NCBI GenBank assembly: GCA_019058515.1
Contig: JAHPYY010000100.1
Span: 1-23,542 of the forward strand
Direction: 5' to 3'
Source of the DNA: Promethearchaeota archaeon
Lineage (GTDB): Archaea > Asgardarchaeota > Lokiarchaeia > Sigynarchaeales > SOKP01
DNA: 23,542 nucleotides
Shown here: positions 1 through 8,191 of the stretch, piece by piece
How the letters are laid out: each line of letters begins with the position of its first letter
Numbering within the stretch: the first letter of the stretch is position 1
The notes under the pieces: model-generated
Databases searched by the model: none
Seen by the model: only the letters and a program-made list of their open reading frames with translations
What the model was told of the DNA's origin: nothing
Translations under genes and position numbers: made by a program

Positions 1-1016
1 ATACTCTAGTTGGCACTAGTGTTGCTGAAGAAGGTTTAGATATAGCAGAGTGTGATATGGTAGTTTTCTACGATGTCGTTCCAAGCGCTATCCGTTCCAT
101 TCAAAGGAGAGGAAGAACAGGGAGAAAAAAGGAAGGAAAAGTATATGTGTTAATTGCGGAAGACACTAGAGATGAAGGGTATTATTGGGCGGAGAAAGCT
201 AAAGAAAGCACTATGCGATCAAGTTTAAAATCAATTAAAGGAATGGAGAATGTTACAGATCCTGGGAATAAACAAAAATCCATTCTAAGTTTTACTAATA
301 AAAATTCACTAAAAAGTGATAATAATAATGGAATCAAAGTTATAGATGAGTTTAAGGTATCAGTGGAAAAAGTTACTATAATATGCGACAATAGGGAAAC
401 AGCTTCTCCCGTAGTAAGAACTCTGTCATTATTTGACGCACAAATCGAGTTAAAGCAACTTGATATAGCCGACTATATCGTTTCAGAGAGAACAGGATTA
501 GAAAGAAAGAGTACAGAAGATTTTACTTCCTCAATCAAAGATGGAAGATTGTTTAAGGAATTATGTAACCTTTCTAAGAATTTCGCTATTTCCATCTTAA
601 TTTTAGAGGGAAATGTTTTTTCAAATTTGTCTATTAACGAAAATGCCATATACGGAGCAATTACATCCATAATACTAAACCTTGGGGTCCAAATTTACAG
701 AACAGAGAGTCCCGAGGAAACTGCAAAATTTATTTTTCAACTTGCAAAAAAGGAACAACAAGAGAATAAGTCGAAACCAAAAGTAAGGTTTGGGAAAACC
801 CCTCAAAACTTTCCTAATTTACTTGAATACATTACTTCTGGATTTCCTGGTGTTAATACCTATAGAGCAAAAAGTTTACTAAGAGAACTTCAAACTGTAC
901 AAAATATAACAAATGCAGAAATAGGAGACTTAATGAAAGTAGAAAACATAGGGAAGAAAACCGCCCAAAATATCTATAAAATATCAAGGTTCAAATATAA
1001 AGAAAAAAAAGAATAG
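1..1016 (+). CDS. hef: Hef-type DNA repair helicase/XPF-family nuclease, 3' part (5' end outside window)
   Basis: The reading frame is open from base 3, so the ATG at 57 is internal and the gene continues off the left edge. The first visible residues are helicase motif V (VGTSVAEEGLDI), followed by motif VI (SIQRRGRTGRK, residues 14-24 counted from the ATG at 57). A polar linker (about 60-105) follows, then an XPF/Mus81-type nuclease domain (about 106-235) with DNRE (111-114) and ERK (149-151) active-site residues, then two helix-hairpin-helix motifs (about 260-310, FPGVNTY and VENIGKKTAQNI). This is the domain order of archaeal Hef, a FANCM/XPF relative that processes stalled forks and branched DNA. 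The linker holds a PCNA-box-like QKSILSFT (73-80). The identification is very secure; only the ATPase half is missing. Confidence 0.95.
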   Translation, partial: TLVGTSVAEEGLDIAECDMVVFYDVVPSAIRSIQRRGRTGRKKEGKVYVLIAEDTRDEGYYWAEKAKESTMRSSLKSIKGMENVTDPGNKQKSILSFTNKNSLKSDNNNGIKVIDEFKVSVEKVTIICDNRETASPVVRTLSLFDAQIELKQLDIADYIVSERTGLERKSTEDFTSSIKDGRLFKELCNLSKNFAISILILEGNVFSNLSINENAIYGAITSIILNLGVQIYRTESPEETAKFIFQLAKKEQQENKSKPKVRFGKTPQNFPNLLEYITSGFPGVNTYRAKSLLRELQTVQNITNAEIGDLMKVENIGKKTAQNIYKISRFKYKEKKE

Positions 1017-1112
1017 TTTGAATCTTCTTAAAATCTCGCTTGAAATAAATTCTTAAATTCAGTATCCAAGATAAAAAATAAATTTTTAACCGATAGTTTT
1101 AATATTATTATA

Positions 1113-1128
1113 GTGGAATATATTTCAC
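1113..1128. promoter_or_regulatory. Near-palindrome overlapping a TATA-like box upstream of the small GTPase
   Basis: GTGGAATATATTTCAC is a 16-base inverted repeat with one mismatched pair, centred on AATATATT. It lies about 50-65 bases before the TTG start, so a transcript beginning about 25 bases downstream of the AT core would leave a leader of about 30 bases carrying the Shine-Dalgarno at 1167. A TATA box embedded in a palindrome is a typical place for a dimeric archaeal repressor. The operator role is inference. Confidence 0.4.
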
Positions 1129-1166
1129 TCGAAGCAATAATTATACTTATTGAATAAAACCCTTAT

Positions 1167-1171
1167 GAGGT
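1167..1171 (+). promoter_or_regulatory. Shine-Dalgarno (GAGGT) that fixes the TTG start of the small GTPase
   Basis: GAGGT matches the archaeal anti-Shine-Dalgarno and ends 6 bases before the TTG at 1178. It supports the TTG rather than the out-of-frame ATG at 1165 as the real start. Confidence 0.6.
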
Positions 1172-1177
1172 CGATTT

Positions 1178-1771
1178 TTGACGATAAAGTTCAAGGTTGT
1201 TGTTGCAGGTTCTAAGAACGTAGGAAAAACCTCTTTAATCCGAAGGTATGCTTCGGGGAAATTTGACACTTCTACGCTGTCTACAATTGGAGTCGATTTC
1301 GAAACAAAAAAGTTAAATGTTGATGGAACAGATATTCTCCTAAATATATGGGATTTCGCCGGAGAGAAAAAATTTAGAATTTTACTCCCTTCCTATGTTT
1401 CAGGAGCCTCAGGAGCTTTATTGCTTTATGACATTACAAATTCCGATTCCTTAAAAGATCTTGATGAATGGATTAAAGTAATATCAAACGTGCCAAATGG
1501 ACCAAAAACCAAATTATTAATCGAGGCTAAAATTGATCTTGAGGAAAAACGAGAGATTTTAAAGGAAGCCGCCCAAGAATTATTTGATAAGCACAAATTT
1601 CAAGGAGAAATCATTGGAACCTCCGCTAAAACCGGTGAAAATGTAGAAAAAGCTTTTGAAATGTTAGGGCGTGAAATTCTGAATAATTCTCTTAAAAAAT
1701 GCGCTAATTGTGGGCACCACTATCCTTTAGAGCAAAAATTCTGCCAATATTGTGGATATAAGACGCAATAG
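1178..1771 (+). CDS. Rab/Ras-like small GTPase with C-terminal zinc ribbon
   Basis: 197 residues from a TTG with a good ribosome binding site. The G domain shows the P-loop GSKNVGKT (11-18), switch I TIGVDF (36-41, T36 as the Mg ligand), the G3 region WDFAGE (58-63) and G5 TSAKTG (148-153). Two positions are unusual: the Ras Gln61 equivalent is Glu63, and the NKxD motif reads AKID (117-120), so the guanine-contacting Asn is Ala. After the G domain a zinc ribbon CxxC-x10-CxxC (C175, C178, C189, C192) replaces the lipidated tail of eukaryotic Rabs. Asgard archaea carry large families of such GTPases. The family is certain; the cellular role (membrane traffic-like signalling, polarity or something else) and whether it hydrolyses GTP efficiently are unknown. 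Confidence 0.92.
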   Translation: MTIKFKVVVAGSKNVGKTSLIRRYASGKFDTSTLSTIGVDFETKKLNVDGTDILLNIWDFAGEKKFRILLPSYVSGASGALLLYDITNSDSLKDLDEWIKVISNVPNGPKTKLLIEAKIDLEEKREILKEAAQELFDKHKFQGEIIGTSAKTGENVEKAFEMLGREILNNSLKKCANCGHHYPLEQKFCQYCGYKTQ

Positions 1772-1952
1772 ACTTAGAGAAATCCGAGATATATATACCC
1801 GTTCACTCTCCTATTTTTGAGGAGTTCTTAAATATAGATATGATTAAGATCTAAAAAAATAGAAGGGTGTAATGAAATGAATTTCAAAAAATAATAAATC
1901 AATTCAAATACTGTTTAAGTATAAGATTTTAAGATTATATGATTAGTTTATC

Positions 1953-3023
1953 ATGCATTACGATTTTAATCTCGATATAAACGAAATTACTGATAGGATT
2001 GAACAAAAAGGGATATCATTTATAGATAAGACAATTTTAATAACTGGTGGAGCGGGATTTCTGGGATCTTGGATGTGTGATGTGTTAATAAAGCAAGGTG
2101 CTTATTGTATTTGTATAGATAACCTATCTTCTGGACGATACGAAAACATATCTCATCTTATGGAAATGGATAATTTTAGATTCATTAATCACGATATATC
2201 ACAGCCTATCTATTTTGGGATAAGTAATCACCCAGTAGGTGTATGTGTAGGAGATATAAAGAAAATTGATATTGTTATGCATATGGCGAGTAGAGCTTCC
2301 CCATTTGAATTTCAAAAATATCCGATCTCGATTTTAAAGAGCAATACTTTAGGAACTATGAACGTACTTGGGATTGCTAAAGCCCACAATTCGGTATTTT
2401 TCTATACAAGTACTTCTGAAGTGTATGGAAATCCCCCTCCGGAAGTTGTGCCAACAGCGGAGTCTTATTTCGGGCGTGTAAATCCCGTTGGACCAAGAAG
2501 TTGTTACGACGAATCCAAACGTGCCGGAGAGGCGTTTGTAAAAGCATACGAACTGCAGCACAAAATTCGTACGAAAATCGTCAGAATTTTCAATACCTCG
2601 GGTCCGAGAATCCGTCACGGTCCTGAATTCGGCAGAGTTATACCAAATTTCATCCACCAAGCGTTAAACGACGAAGACATAACGGTTTTTGGGGATGGTT
2701 CTCAAACGCGATCGTTTACCTATGTAGTAGACGAGATTGAGGGGTTTCTTAAACTTATACATAATGAGAATACTACGAGTGAAGTTATAAACATGGGTAA
2801 CGACAAAGAATTTACAATTTTGGAACTAGCTGAAATAATAATAGAGCTAACCAACTCAAATTCTAAAATCAAATTTTTCCCGTTACCAATAGACGATCCG
2901 ATAAGGAGATGTCCTGATTTAACTAAAGCGAAGAATCTGATTGATTGGGAACCTACCACCCCTTTGAGAGAGGGTTTAAGAAAAACTATTGCTTGGTTTA
3001 AAGATATCGAAAACATCAACTAA
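1953..3023 (+). CDS. UDP-glucuronate decarboxylase-like NAD-dependent epimerase (extended SDR)
   Basis: 356 residues. Rossmann motif TGGAGFLG (31-38) with an acidic residue after beta-2 (D56) indicates NAD(H). The segment TSTSEVYG (152-159) and the catalytic YxxxK (Y185, K189) in GPRSCYDESKR are close to the signature of UDP-xylose synthase (UXS), as is RIFNTSGPRI further on, so conversion of UDP-glucuronate to UDP-xylose is the best guess; UDP-glucose 4-epimerase or dTDP-glucose dehydratase are less likely. The product would supply activated pentose for glycans. No Shine-Dalgarno is evident; TATA-like TTTAAGTA near 1914-1921 would give a nearly leaderless mRNA. A DUF1616-like membrane protein starts 7 bases after the stop and is probably co-transcribed. 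Confidence 0.88.
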   Translation: MHYDFNLDINEITDRIEQKGISFIDKTILITGGAGFLGSWMCDVLIKQGAYCICIDNLSSGRYENISHLMEMDNFRFINHDISQPIYFGISNHPVGVCVGDIKKIDIVMHMASRASPFEFQKYPISILKSNTLGTMNVLGIAKAHNSVFFYTSTSEVYGNPPPEVVPTAESYFGRVNPVGPRSCYDESKRAGEAFVKAYELQHKIRTKIVRIFNTSGPRIRHGPEFGRVIPNFIHQALNDEDITVFGDGSQTRSFTYVVDEIEGFLKLIHNENTTSEVINMGNDKEFTILELAEIIIELTNSNSKIKFFPLPIDDPIRRCPDLTKAKNLIDWEPTTPLREGLRKTIAWFKDIENIN

Positions 3024-3030
3024 CAACACT

Positions 3031-3531
3031 ATGGATATTAAGATTTTAAGAAGTAAAAAAGCGTTTGAAAAGCTCGTTACTATTTCTTTGGTAATAGGTA
3101 TAATCATTGTCTCAGGTTTTATCGCTTTTTTTATCGTTAATCGCGAACCAGGATATGTAGGATTTGGTTTGCTCAATTCTAATAAACTTGCTGAAGATTA
3201 TCCTACGGACGCAAAAATAAACGAAAATATAGAATTTTATGTAACGGTCGAAAACCAATTGGAAAAGGATTTTACCTTTTTTCTAAGAATCTTAAAAGGT
3301 AACAATAACACCCTTATGAGTCCAGAAGGATCATCGAATACAGAAATGGTATTTAGAACTAGTAATTATCATTTAGAGCATAACCAATCTTGGATTTCAG
3401 AAAAGTTATTTGTTTCCTTTTCGACATCTGGGTATAATCAGACGATTATTGTCGAACTCTGGCAGTTTATGGAGCAGCTTGATGAAAATTTCTACGCACT
3501 TCTTTTTTTAAAGCTACATATTTACGATTGA
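3031..3531 (+). CDS. Single-pass membrane protein with DUF1616-like extracellular domain
   Basis: 166 residues from the ATG at 3031, chosen over an upstream in-frame TTG at 2989 that lies inside the preceding epimerase. A basic N-terminus (RSKK, 7-10) is followed by one transmembrane helix (about 15-36), giving an outside C-terminal domain. That domain begins YVGFGLLN and has YPTDAKINEN (57-66) followed by a beta strand, which resembles the soluble part of archaeal DUF1616 proteins, usually found next to glycan and polysaccharide genes. Three N-glycosylation sequons (NNT, NQS, NQT) fit an exported domain. It follows the UDP-sugar gene by 7 bases, suggesting a shared role in surface glycosylation. 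Its last 10 bases overlap the end of convergent tldE. The family call rests on pattern memory and is tentative. Confidence 0.65.
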   Translation: MDIKILRSKKAFEKLVTISLVIGIIIVSGFIAFFIVNREPGYVGFGLLNSNKLAEDYPTDAKINENIEFYVTVENQLEKDFTFFLRILKGNNNTLMSPEGSSNTEMVFRTSNYHLEHNQSWISEKLFVSFSTSGYNQTIIVELWQFMEQLDENFYALLFLKLHIYD

Positions 3532-4910
3532 TTGCTAGATCCAATAACATTAGCTTTTGAGATTTTAATGTAAGGAGCGCGATACGGTCCGTACGTTTTA
3601 CATTCTTTTGACACCATTTCAATATCGTTATATAGTTGCATCAAATTAATACCCAACATAGTCTCATTTAAGGATTCTTTAATTTCACCGTTGCATACAT
3701 AATTACCATGCAATATCAACCCAGAAAAATCTCCGGTTGCGACATTTGGCCTATCTCCAGTGTAATCCAAGATAATTCCCTCTTTAACGCTTGTAATTAT
3801 TTCGTTTAAGGTGGTGTTACCGGGTTTTAGAATCAAATTAGTAATACCTATACTAGGTGTGGATTGGTACGAGGATCGTGTAGCGTTTCCAGTACTTAGA
3901 ACACCGTCTTTACCCGCCGTATAACTATTGTGAAGGAGACCAGTGTTTAATAGAGTTCCATTATCTATAAGTAGCTTATTTTTACATGGAACCCCCTCGG
4001 CGTCAAATTCGGACGAACCCGCTCCTCCTTCAATGAGAGCGTCGTCTCTAATGTTTAAATGGGAAGAACCAATTTTCTCGCCAAGTTTATCAACAAGAAA
4101 GCTTCGTTTATATTGGTAAGTTTCAGCATTAATAGCATCAGAAAGAGGTCTTAAAATTAGATTAATTACCCCTTTTGGGGTTAGGATTAAAGGGACCGTC
4201 ATGTTAGATACTTTTTTCCTTTTCAAATTTCTCTTTCCGGATTCTAATGCATTTTGAGCGACTTTTAAAGGTTCCAAGCGAATCAATTCCCGTTCAACTT
4301 GATAATCAAATCCAAAAGCACTCGTTTTAGAAAACTTATCGAACAAGATCATATTTGAAGTAACTGAACACGAAGTGCTCTTCCCACTAATTTCTACACC
4401 ATTGGTGTTAAATATATAAGTTTTTAAATAATCTGTAGAAAAATCCGCGGATTGCGAGATAGCTGCATCATCGGATTCACAAACTTCCAAAATTTCAGTT
4501 ACTTTAAACGCCTTTACAACTTCTTCTACTGGTAGGTTTGCAATTTCCTCATCGTATAAATTATTGATTTTAGGATAAGTCTCGTACTGCGTTGGTAGAT
4601 CGCGGAAATCGATATCGCTTGTACCGTTCTTCATTAATTTTACGCTTGTAGAGATTATTTTGTTCAAGGCTTCCTTAGATAAGCAATTGGAATAAGAAAA
4701 TCCCAGAGAACCCTTCTGATTTATTGTTCTTACTGAGATACCTTCATCTGTTCCTACTTCGCTATGTTTTATTGAGTTTTCTTCAACTTCTATATTCACA
4801 TACTTTGATTGATTTATAAAAATCTCAGCGCATTTTATATCGGAGTTAAAATTGCACAACTTTTTAATTCCAGCTTCAGCTAAGGAATAAACTATCGAAT
4901 CTTCTTCCAT
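3522..4910 (-). CDS. tldE: TldE/PmbA-family protein, partner of TldD
   Basis: 462 residues, the usual size for the family. It lacks the HExxxH motif of TldD, as TldE/PmbA proteins do, and shows the family's C-terminal pattern (GLLHNSYTAGKDGVLSTGN and SSYQSTPSIGI). In bacteria TldD and TldE form a heterodimeric protease that trims unfolded or modified peptides such as microcin precursors and CcdA; only TldD carries zinc. Here its ATG follows the tldD stop directly (TAAATG), so the two are translationally coupled and presumably made in equal amounts. The archaeal substrate is unknown. Convergent with and overlapping the DUF1616-like gene by 10 bases. Confidence 0.93.
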   Translation of the reverse strand: MEEDSIVYSLAEAGIKKLCNFNSDIKCAEIFINQSKYVNIEVEENSIKHSEVGTDEGISVRTINQKGSLGFSYSNCLSKEALNKIISTSVKLMKNGTSDIDFRDLPTQYETYPKINNLYDEEIANLPVEEVVKAFKVTEILEVCESDDAAISQSADFSTDYLKTYIFNTNGVEISGKSTSCSVTSNMILFDKFSKTSAFGFDYQVERELIRLEPLKVAQNALESGKRNLKRKKVSNMTVPLILTPKGVINLILRPLSDAINAETYQYKRSFLVDKLGEKIGSSHLNIRDDALIEGGAGSSEFDAEGVPCKNKLLIDNGTLLNTGLLHNSYTAGKDGVLSTGNATRSSYQSTPSIGITNLILKPGNTTLNEIITSVKEGIILDYTGDRPNVATGDFSGLILHGNYVCNGEIKESLNETMLGINLMQLYNDIEMVSKECKTYGPYRAPYIKISKANVIGSSNQS

Positions 4911-6353
4911 TTAATTCAATCCTCCTACTGTGAAATCTTCTAACATTATAAAGGGACCTCCGTCGCATACTGGGACTCTTTGGCCTCCTTTACCACACAT
5001 ACCATCACTAAATTTTAAAGTTTTCTCGTTTCCTAATGCACTAACTCGATTTAGAACTTCTAAAGTCATACCTGATAATGACACATCTCTCATTAAATCC
5101 TTCTTTTCCCCATTCTCTACAATATAAGAAAGCTTTACTCGAAAGGTAAAATTACCTGTGGTGGGATCCGTATAACCATATTGAAAATCCTCGCATAGGA
5201 TTCCGTTCCTGCATTCTTGAACCATTTCTTCTAATTCCCAATCTCCAGGTTCTATATAAGTGACTCCCATTCTAACTTGAGGTTTTGAGGTACTTGAAAA
5301 TGCTCTTCCATGGCCATTAGGAGGTTTGTTCATTCTTGAAGAAGTCTCTAAGTTGTGCAAATAATTCTTGAGAATTCCATTTTCAATAATAGTAGTTTTT
5401 TGTGACGGAATTCCTTCATCATCAACAAAATAACTTCCAAATAACTCGTATGGCAAATTTAGTTTAGATGCAAACCCTATTCTTGGATCGTCAATTATTA
5501 TTATATCCTCTTGTGCGACTTGAAGACCAATTTTGTCTTGTAACAAGCTTTCTTTGTTTAATACGATATCTCCTTCAATTGCGTGCCCAAAAGCTTCGTG
5601 AATAAAAGTTCCCGTAAGTTTGGGGTCCATTATCACCCGATATCTTCCTCCAACTGGAGATTTTGCGTCAAGTAAATCTAGTGCCTCTTGGCACGATTTA
5701 GAGCTTAAATTTTGAGCGTCCGTAGTCTCAACAATTTCAAAACCACCATTACCCCCAATCGAATTTACAGATTTTTGAATATTTCCACTTTCTTGGGTAA
5801 ATACTAAGTTAAATAGACGTATAACTGAAGATTTTTGGGTTATATTGCTTCCAAAGGAATTGAAATAAGTTTTGTTTTTATGAGCATCGGTATAAAGGGT
5901 ACGTGTGTTCTTTATCTTATTAGAATACGAATTAGCGTTTTTTTCATGGAATTTTACAATATCAATTTTTTCCTCAATTGAGATATCTTCTAACTTTTTT
6001 TTCTGCTTCACTTCAAATTGTGCATTCACCGGATCTAAAGAAGTAATTTTAAATTTTTCTTTGGAGTAATTCCCAGTTAACCTTGCTAATTTGATAGAGT
6101 GTTCAAATCCGTCTAGAATTGATTTTTTATTCACATTGGCTAAAGTTACAAATCCCCATCCTCCATCGTAAAAACTTCTAATACCACATTCATGCAATTC
6201 GAAATAAGATATCTCTTTGCTTTTTTTATCTGTAAAATCCAAAATCGTTCCATGGTTTACACTATAGCTAATATCCCAAAAATCGACTTTTTGATTAGAG
6301 ATTTTTATAATATTATTAATAAACGACTGATTTATAATTGAGGCTTCTTCCAT
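4911..6353 (-). CDS. tldD: TldD-family zinc metalloprotease subunit
   Basis: 480 residues. The zinc-binding motif HEAFGH (H252, E253, H257) within TFIHEAFGHAIEGD and the conserved Cys ligand C453 in GMCGKGGQ identify TldD, the catalytic half of the TldD/TldE protease, which admits short unstructured peptides to an internal active site. A TATA-like TTTAAATAATAC about 30 bases upstream on the minus strand suggests a nearly leaderless transcript that starts this unit and continues into tldE without a gap. All visible catalytic residues are intact. The family is certain; the physiological substrate in archaea is not known. Confidence 0.95.
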   Translation of the reverse strand: MEEASIINQSFINNIIKISNQKVDFWDISYSVNHGTILDFTDKKSKEISYFELHECGIRSFYDGGWGFVTLANVNKKSILDGFEHSIKLARLTGNYSKEKFKITSLDPVNAQFEVKQKKKLEDISIEEKIDIVKFHEKNANSYSNKIKNTRTLYTDAHKNKTYFNSFGSNITQKSSVIRLFNLVFTQESGNIQKSVNSIGGNGGFEIVETTDAQNLSSKSCQEALDLLDAKSPVGGRYRVIMDPKLTGTFIHEAFGHAIEGDIVLNKESLLQDKIGLQVAQEDIIIIDDPRIGFASKLNLPYELFGSYFVDDEGIPSQKTTIIENGILKNYLHNLETSSRMNKPPNGHGRAFSSTSKPQVRMGVTYIEPGDWELEEMVQECRNGILCEDFQYGYTDPTTGNFTFRVKLSYIVENGEKKDLMRDVSLSGMTLEVLNRVSALGNEKTLKFSDGMCGKGGQRVPVCDGGPFIMLEDFTVGGLN

Positions 6354-6468
6354 GAAGTCTGTTATGTTTAAACTGTATTATTTAAAGGGAACAATTTAAA
6401 TAACAATTAAAATCTTGTTATAACCTATTATTTGTTTCCCCTACAAAATCCAATTCATAAAATTTCCA

Positions 6469-6681
6469 TTAATTTGTTGATTTGATATTATTTTTTTTTA
6501 GATATTGAATGTAATGAATTGCTTCTCTTGGAGTACATGATTTTGAAAATTTGGTCGAATTCTTGAAGGCAAAAGATCTATTGCATATAAAGCATTTTTT
6601 TCTCTTTATGAATCTATCAGAATAAAACCAATTTCCACAATTGGTACACCTGAAAAAAAAGTATTTTTTTTTGAAACTCAT
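6469..6681 (-). CDS. Small DUF1922-like zinc-ribbon protein
   Basis: About 70 residues from the ATG at 6681, chosen because the conserved part begins just after it (MSFKKKYFFFRCTNC); in-frame ATGs at 6708 and 6702 and a TTG at 6726 would add a hydrophobic N-terminal stretch. Two CxxC pairs (CTNC and CFIC) about 17 residues apart form a zinc ribbon, followed by a helix (CTPREAIHYIQYLK). This layout resembles archaeal DUF1922 proteins, whose function is not established. It lies 115 bases upstream of tldD on the same strand and could be co-transcribed, but the gap is large enough for a separate tldD promoter. Confidence 0.7.
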   Translation of the reverse strand: MSFKKKYFFFRCTNCGNWFYSDRFIKRKKCFICNRSFAFKNSTKFSKSCTPREAIHYIQYLKKNNIKSTN

Positions 6682-6798
6682 ACCCGTGATAATAATAATC
6701 ATTAGCATTTTAATTGTTACGGGCAAATAAATTATTAATTTCTATTGAATGTCGTTCAAAAGTAACCATATTAGTTAGATTTGAAAATCAATAAATAA

Positions 6799-6809
6799 GA
6801 TATATTTAC
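6799..6809 (+). promoter_or_regulatory. TATA-like box for purB-purM
   Basis: GATATATTTAC is centred about 30 bases before the purB ATG at 6834, the spacing expected for an archaeal promoter giving a leaderless or almost leaderless mRNA. No Shine-Dalgarno precedes the ATG. Confidence 0.45.
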
Positions 6810-6833
6810 AGAGAAATCATTATATAATTTGTA

Positions 6834-8189
6834 ATGGTTCACGAATTTTTGAGTCCGATTGAAAACAGGTACAGGTCCGACATTTCAAAATTTTTTACAG
6901 AAGATTATAAATTAAAATTATGGCTAAATGTCGAAGCCACTTTGGCAGAGGTTCAAGCTCAATTAGGGATTATCCCTCAAGAGGCTGCAAAAGAAATAAG
7001 GAATAGGATAGATTCTGTTAAAATTGAGAGAGTAAAAGAAATCGATAAAGACATCCATCACGATTTGATGGCAATGGTAAAAGCGTTAGCGGAACAATGT
7101 GAAAACGACGCAGGGAATTATGTCCATCTCGGAGCAACTAGTTACGATATTGAAGATACTGCTACCGCATTGCAATTAAAAGAAGCTTTGAAATACTTAG
7201 AAGCAAATGTAAAAACTCTTTTAAATGTCATATATCTAATTTTAAAAGAGAGAAGAGGACTTGTATGTATTGGCAGAACTCATGGTCAGCAAGCGATACC
7301 TACGACATATGGTATGAGGTTTGGAGTATGGGGTTATGAGATCGACCGTCATATTGATCGAATGAATGAATGCATAGATAGAATATCATACGGTAAAATG
7401 TCTGGAGCAGTAGGAACAATGGCAAGTTTTAAAGACAACGGTATCGAGATCCAAGAGCTAGTGATGAATAAGTTAAATTTAAAACCAGTGTTGGTAGCAA
7501 ATCAGATTATTCAACGTGATCGTATTGCAGAAGTTATATTTGTTTTAGTTTTAATAGGACAGACACTAGCTAAAATTTCACGAGAGGGACGAATATTACA
7601 AAGAACCGAAATTGGAGAGATGTACGAACCGTTCAAATCCTCTCAAGTTGGAAGCTCTACAATGCCACATAAGCGAAATCCACATAAGTTTGAGAGAATT
7701 TGCAGTTTAGCTCGAGTGTTAAAATCTAATTTAATAATAGCCCTCGACAATATTGTATTAGAAGACGAACGGGATTTAACTAACTCGGCTTCAGAAAGAA
7801 TAATAATTCCTGAAAGTTTTGTATTACTCGATTTTATGATTTCCCAATTAATTTCGATTTTTAAAGGTATAGAAATAAACGAAGAAAGAATAAAATTAAA
7901 TCTCGATCTTACAAATGGAGGAATATTTGCTGAAAAAATCATGATTGAACTTGTTAATAAAGGCATAGGGCGACAAACTGCACATGAAATTCTTCGACAA
8001 TTCACAATAAAAGCGAGAAGTGACAACAGTAGGCTAATCGATGTTTTAAGAAAAGATGATAGAGTAAACAACAAATTCACTGAAAGCGAATTAGCGAATT
8101 TGTTCAAACCAGAAAATTATATTGGAAAGGCATTAGAAATTGTTGATAATTTAATTACACACTTAAATAATAAATATGTTTTCGAATAG
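6834..8189 (+). CDS. purB: Adenylosuccinate lyase
   Basis: 451 residues. It carries the fumarase/aspartase-superfamily signature GSSTMPHKRNP (273-283) with the mobile-loop serines, GRTHGQ (147-152, His150 as catalytic acid), HDLMA (His76/His77 region) and GATSYDIEDTA (100-110, where the family usually has Asn for the Tyr). The enzyme acts twice in purine synthesis, releasing fumarate from SAICAR and from adenylosuccinate. Only 2 bases separate its stop from the ATG of purM, so the two form an operon. Cytosolic homotetramer in the known family. Identification is secure. Confidence 0.96.
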   Translation: MVHEFLSPIENRYRSDISKFFTEDYKLKLWLNVEATLAEVQAQLGIIPQEAAKEIRNRIDSVKIERVKEIDKDIHHDLMAMVKALAEQCENDAGNYVHLGATSYDIEDTATALQLKEALKYLEANVKTLLNVIYLILKERRGLVCIGRTHGQQAIPTTYGMRFGVWGYEIDRHIDRMNECIDRISYGKMSGAVGTMASFKDNGIEIQELVMNKLNLKPVLVANQIIQRDRIAEVIFVLVLIGQTLAKISREGRILQRTEIGEMYEPFKSSQVGSSTMPHKRNPHKFERICSLARVLKSNLIIALDNIVLEDERDLTNSASERIIIPESFVLLDFMISQLISIFKGIEINEERIKLNLDLTNGGIFAEKIMIELVNKGIGRQTAHEILRQFTIKARSDNSRLIDVLRKDDRVNNKFTESELANLFKPENYIGKALEIVDNLITHLNNKYVFE

Positions 8190-8191
8190 AA

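Noticed and set aside
1165..1177. ATG at 1165 as the start of the GTPase
   Set aside because: It is in a different frame from the GTPase and is part of the leader that holds the GAGGT ribosome binding site.
1808..1824. CTCCT/AGGAG hairpin with a 7-base loop after the GTPase gene
   Set aside because: The stem is only 5 pairs and is not followed directly by a T-run; such pairs are expected by chance, and archaea do not need hairpins to terminate.
1772..1952. Possible small gene in the gap before the epimerase
   Set aside because: The ATGs present (for example at 1872) reach stop codons within a few codons; only TATA-like sequences (1788-1797 and about 1914-1921) are visible.
2349..2660. Open frame of 103 codons opposite the epimerase
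   Set aside because: Antisense shadow of a strongly conserved region (catalytic YxxxK part of the epimerase) without motifs of its own.
2989..3030. Upstream TTG start of the DUF1616-like protein inside the epimerase gene
   Set aside because: An ATG 8 bases after the epimerase stop gives a normal basic N-terminus before the membrane helix; the extra 14 residues are the epimerase coding sequence read in another frame.
7643..8107. Long open frame of 154 codons opposite purB
   Set aside because: It lies wholly inside purB on the other strand, has a composition typical of a shadow frame and no recognisable domain.
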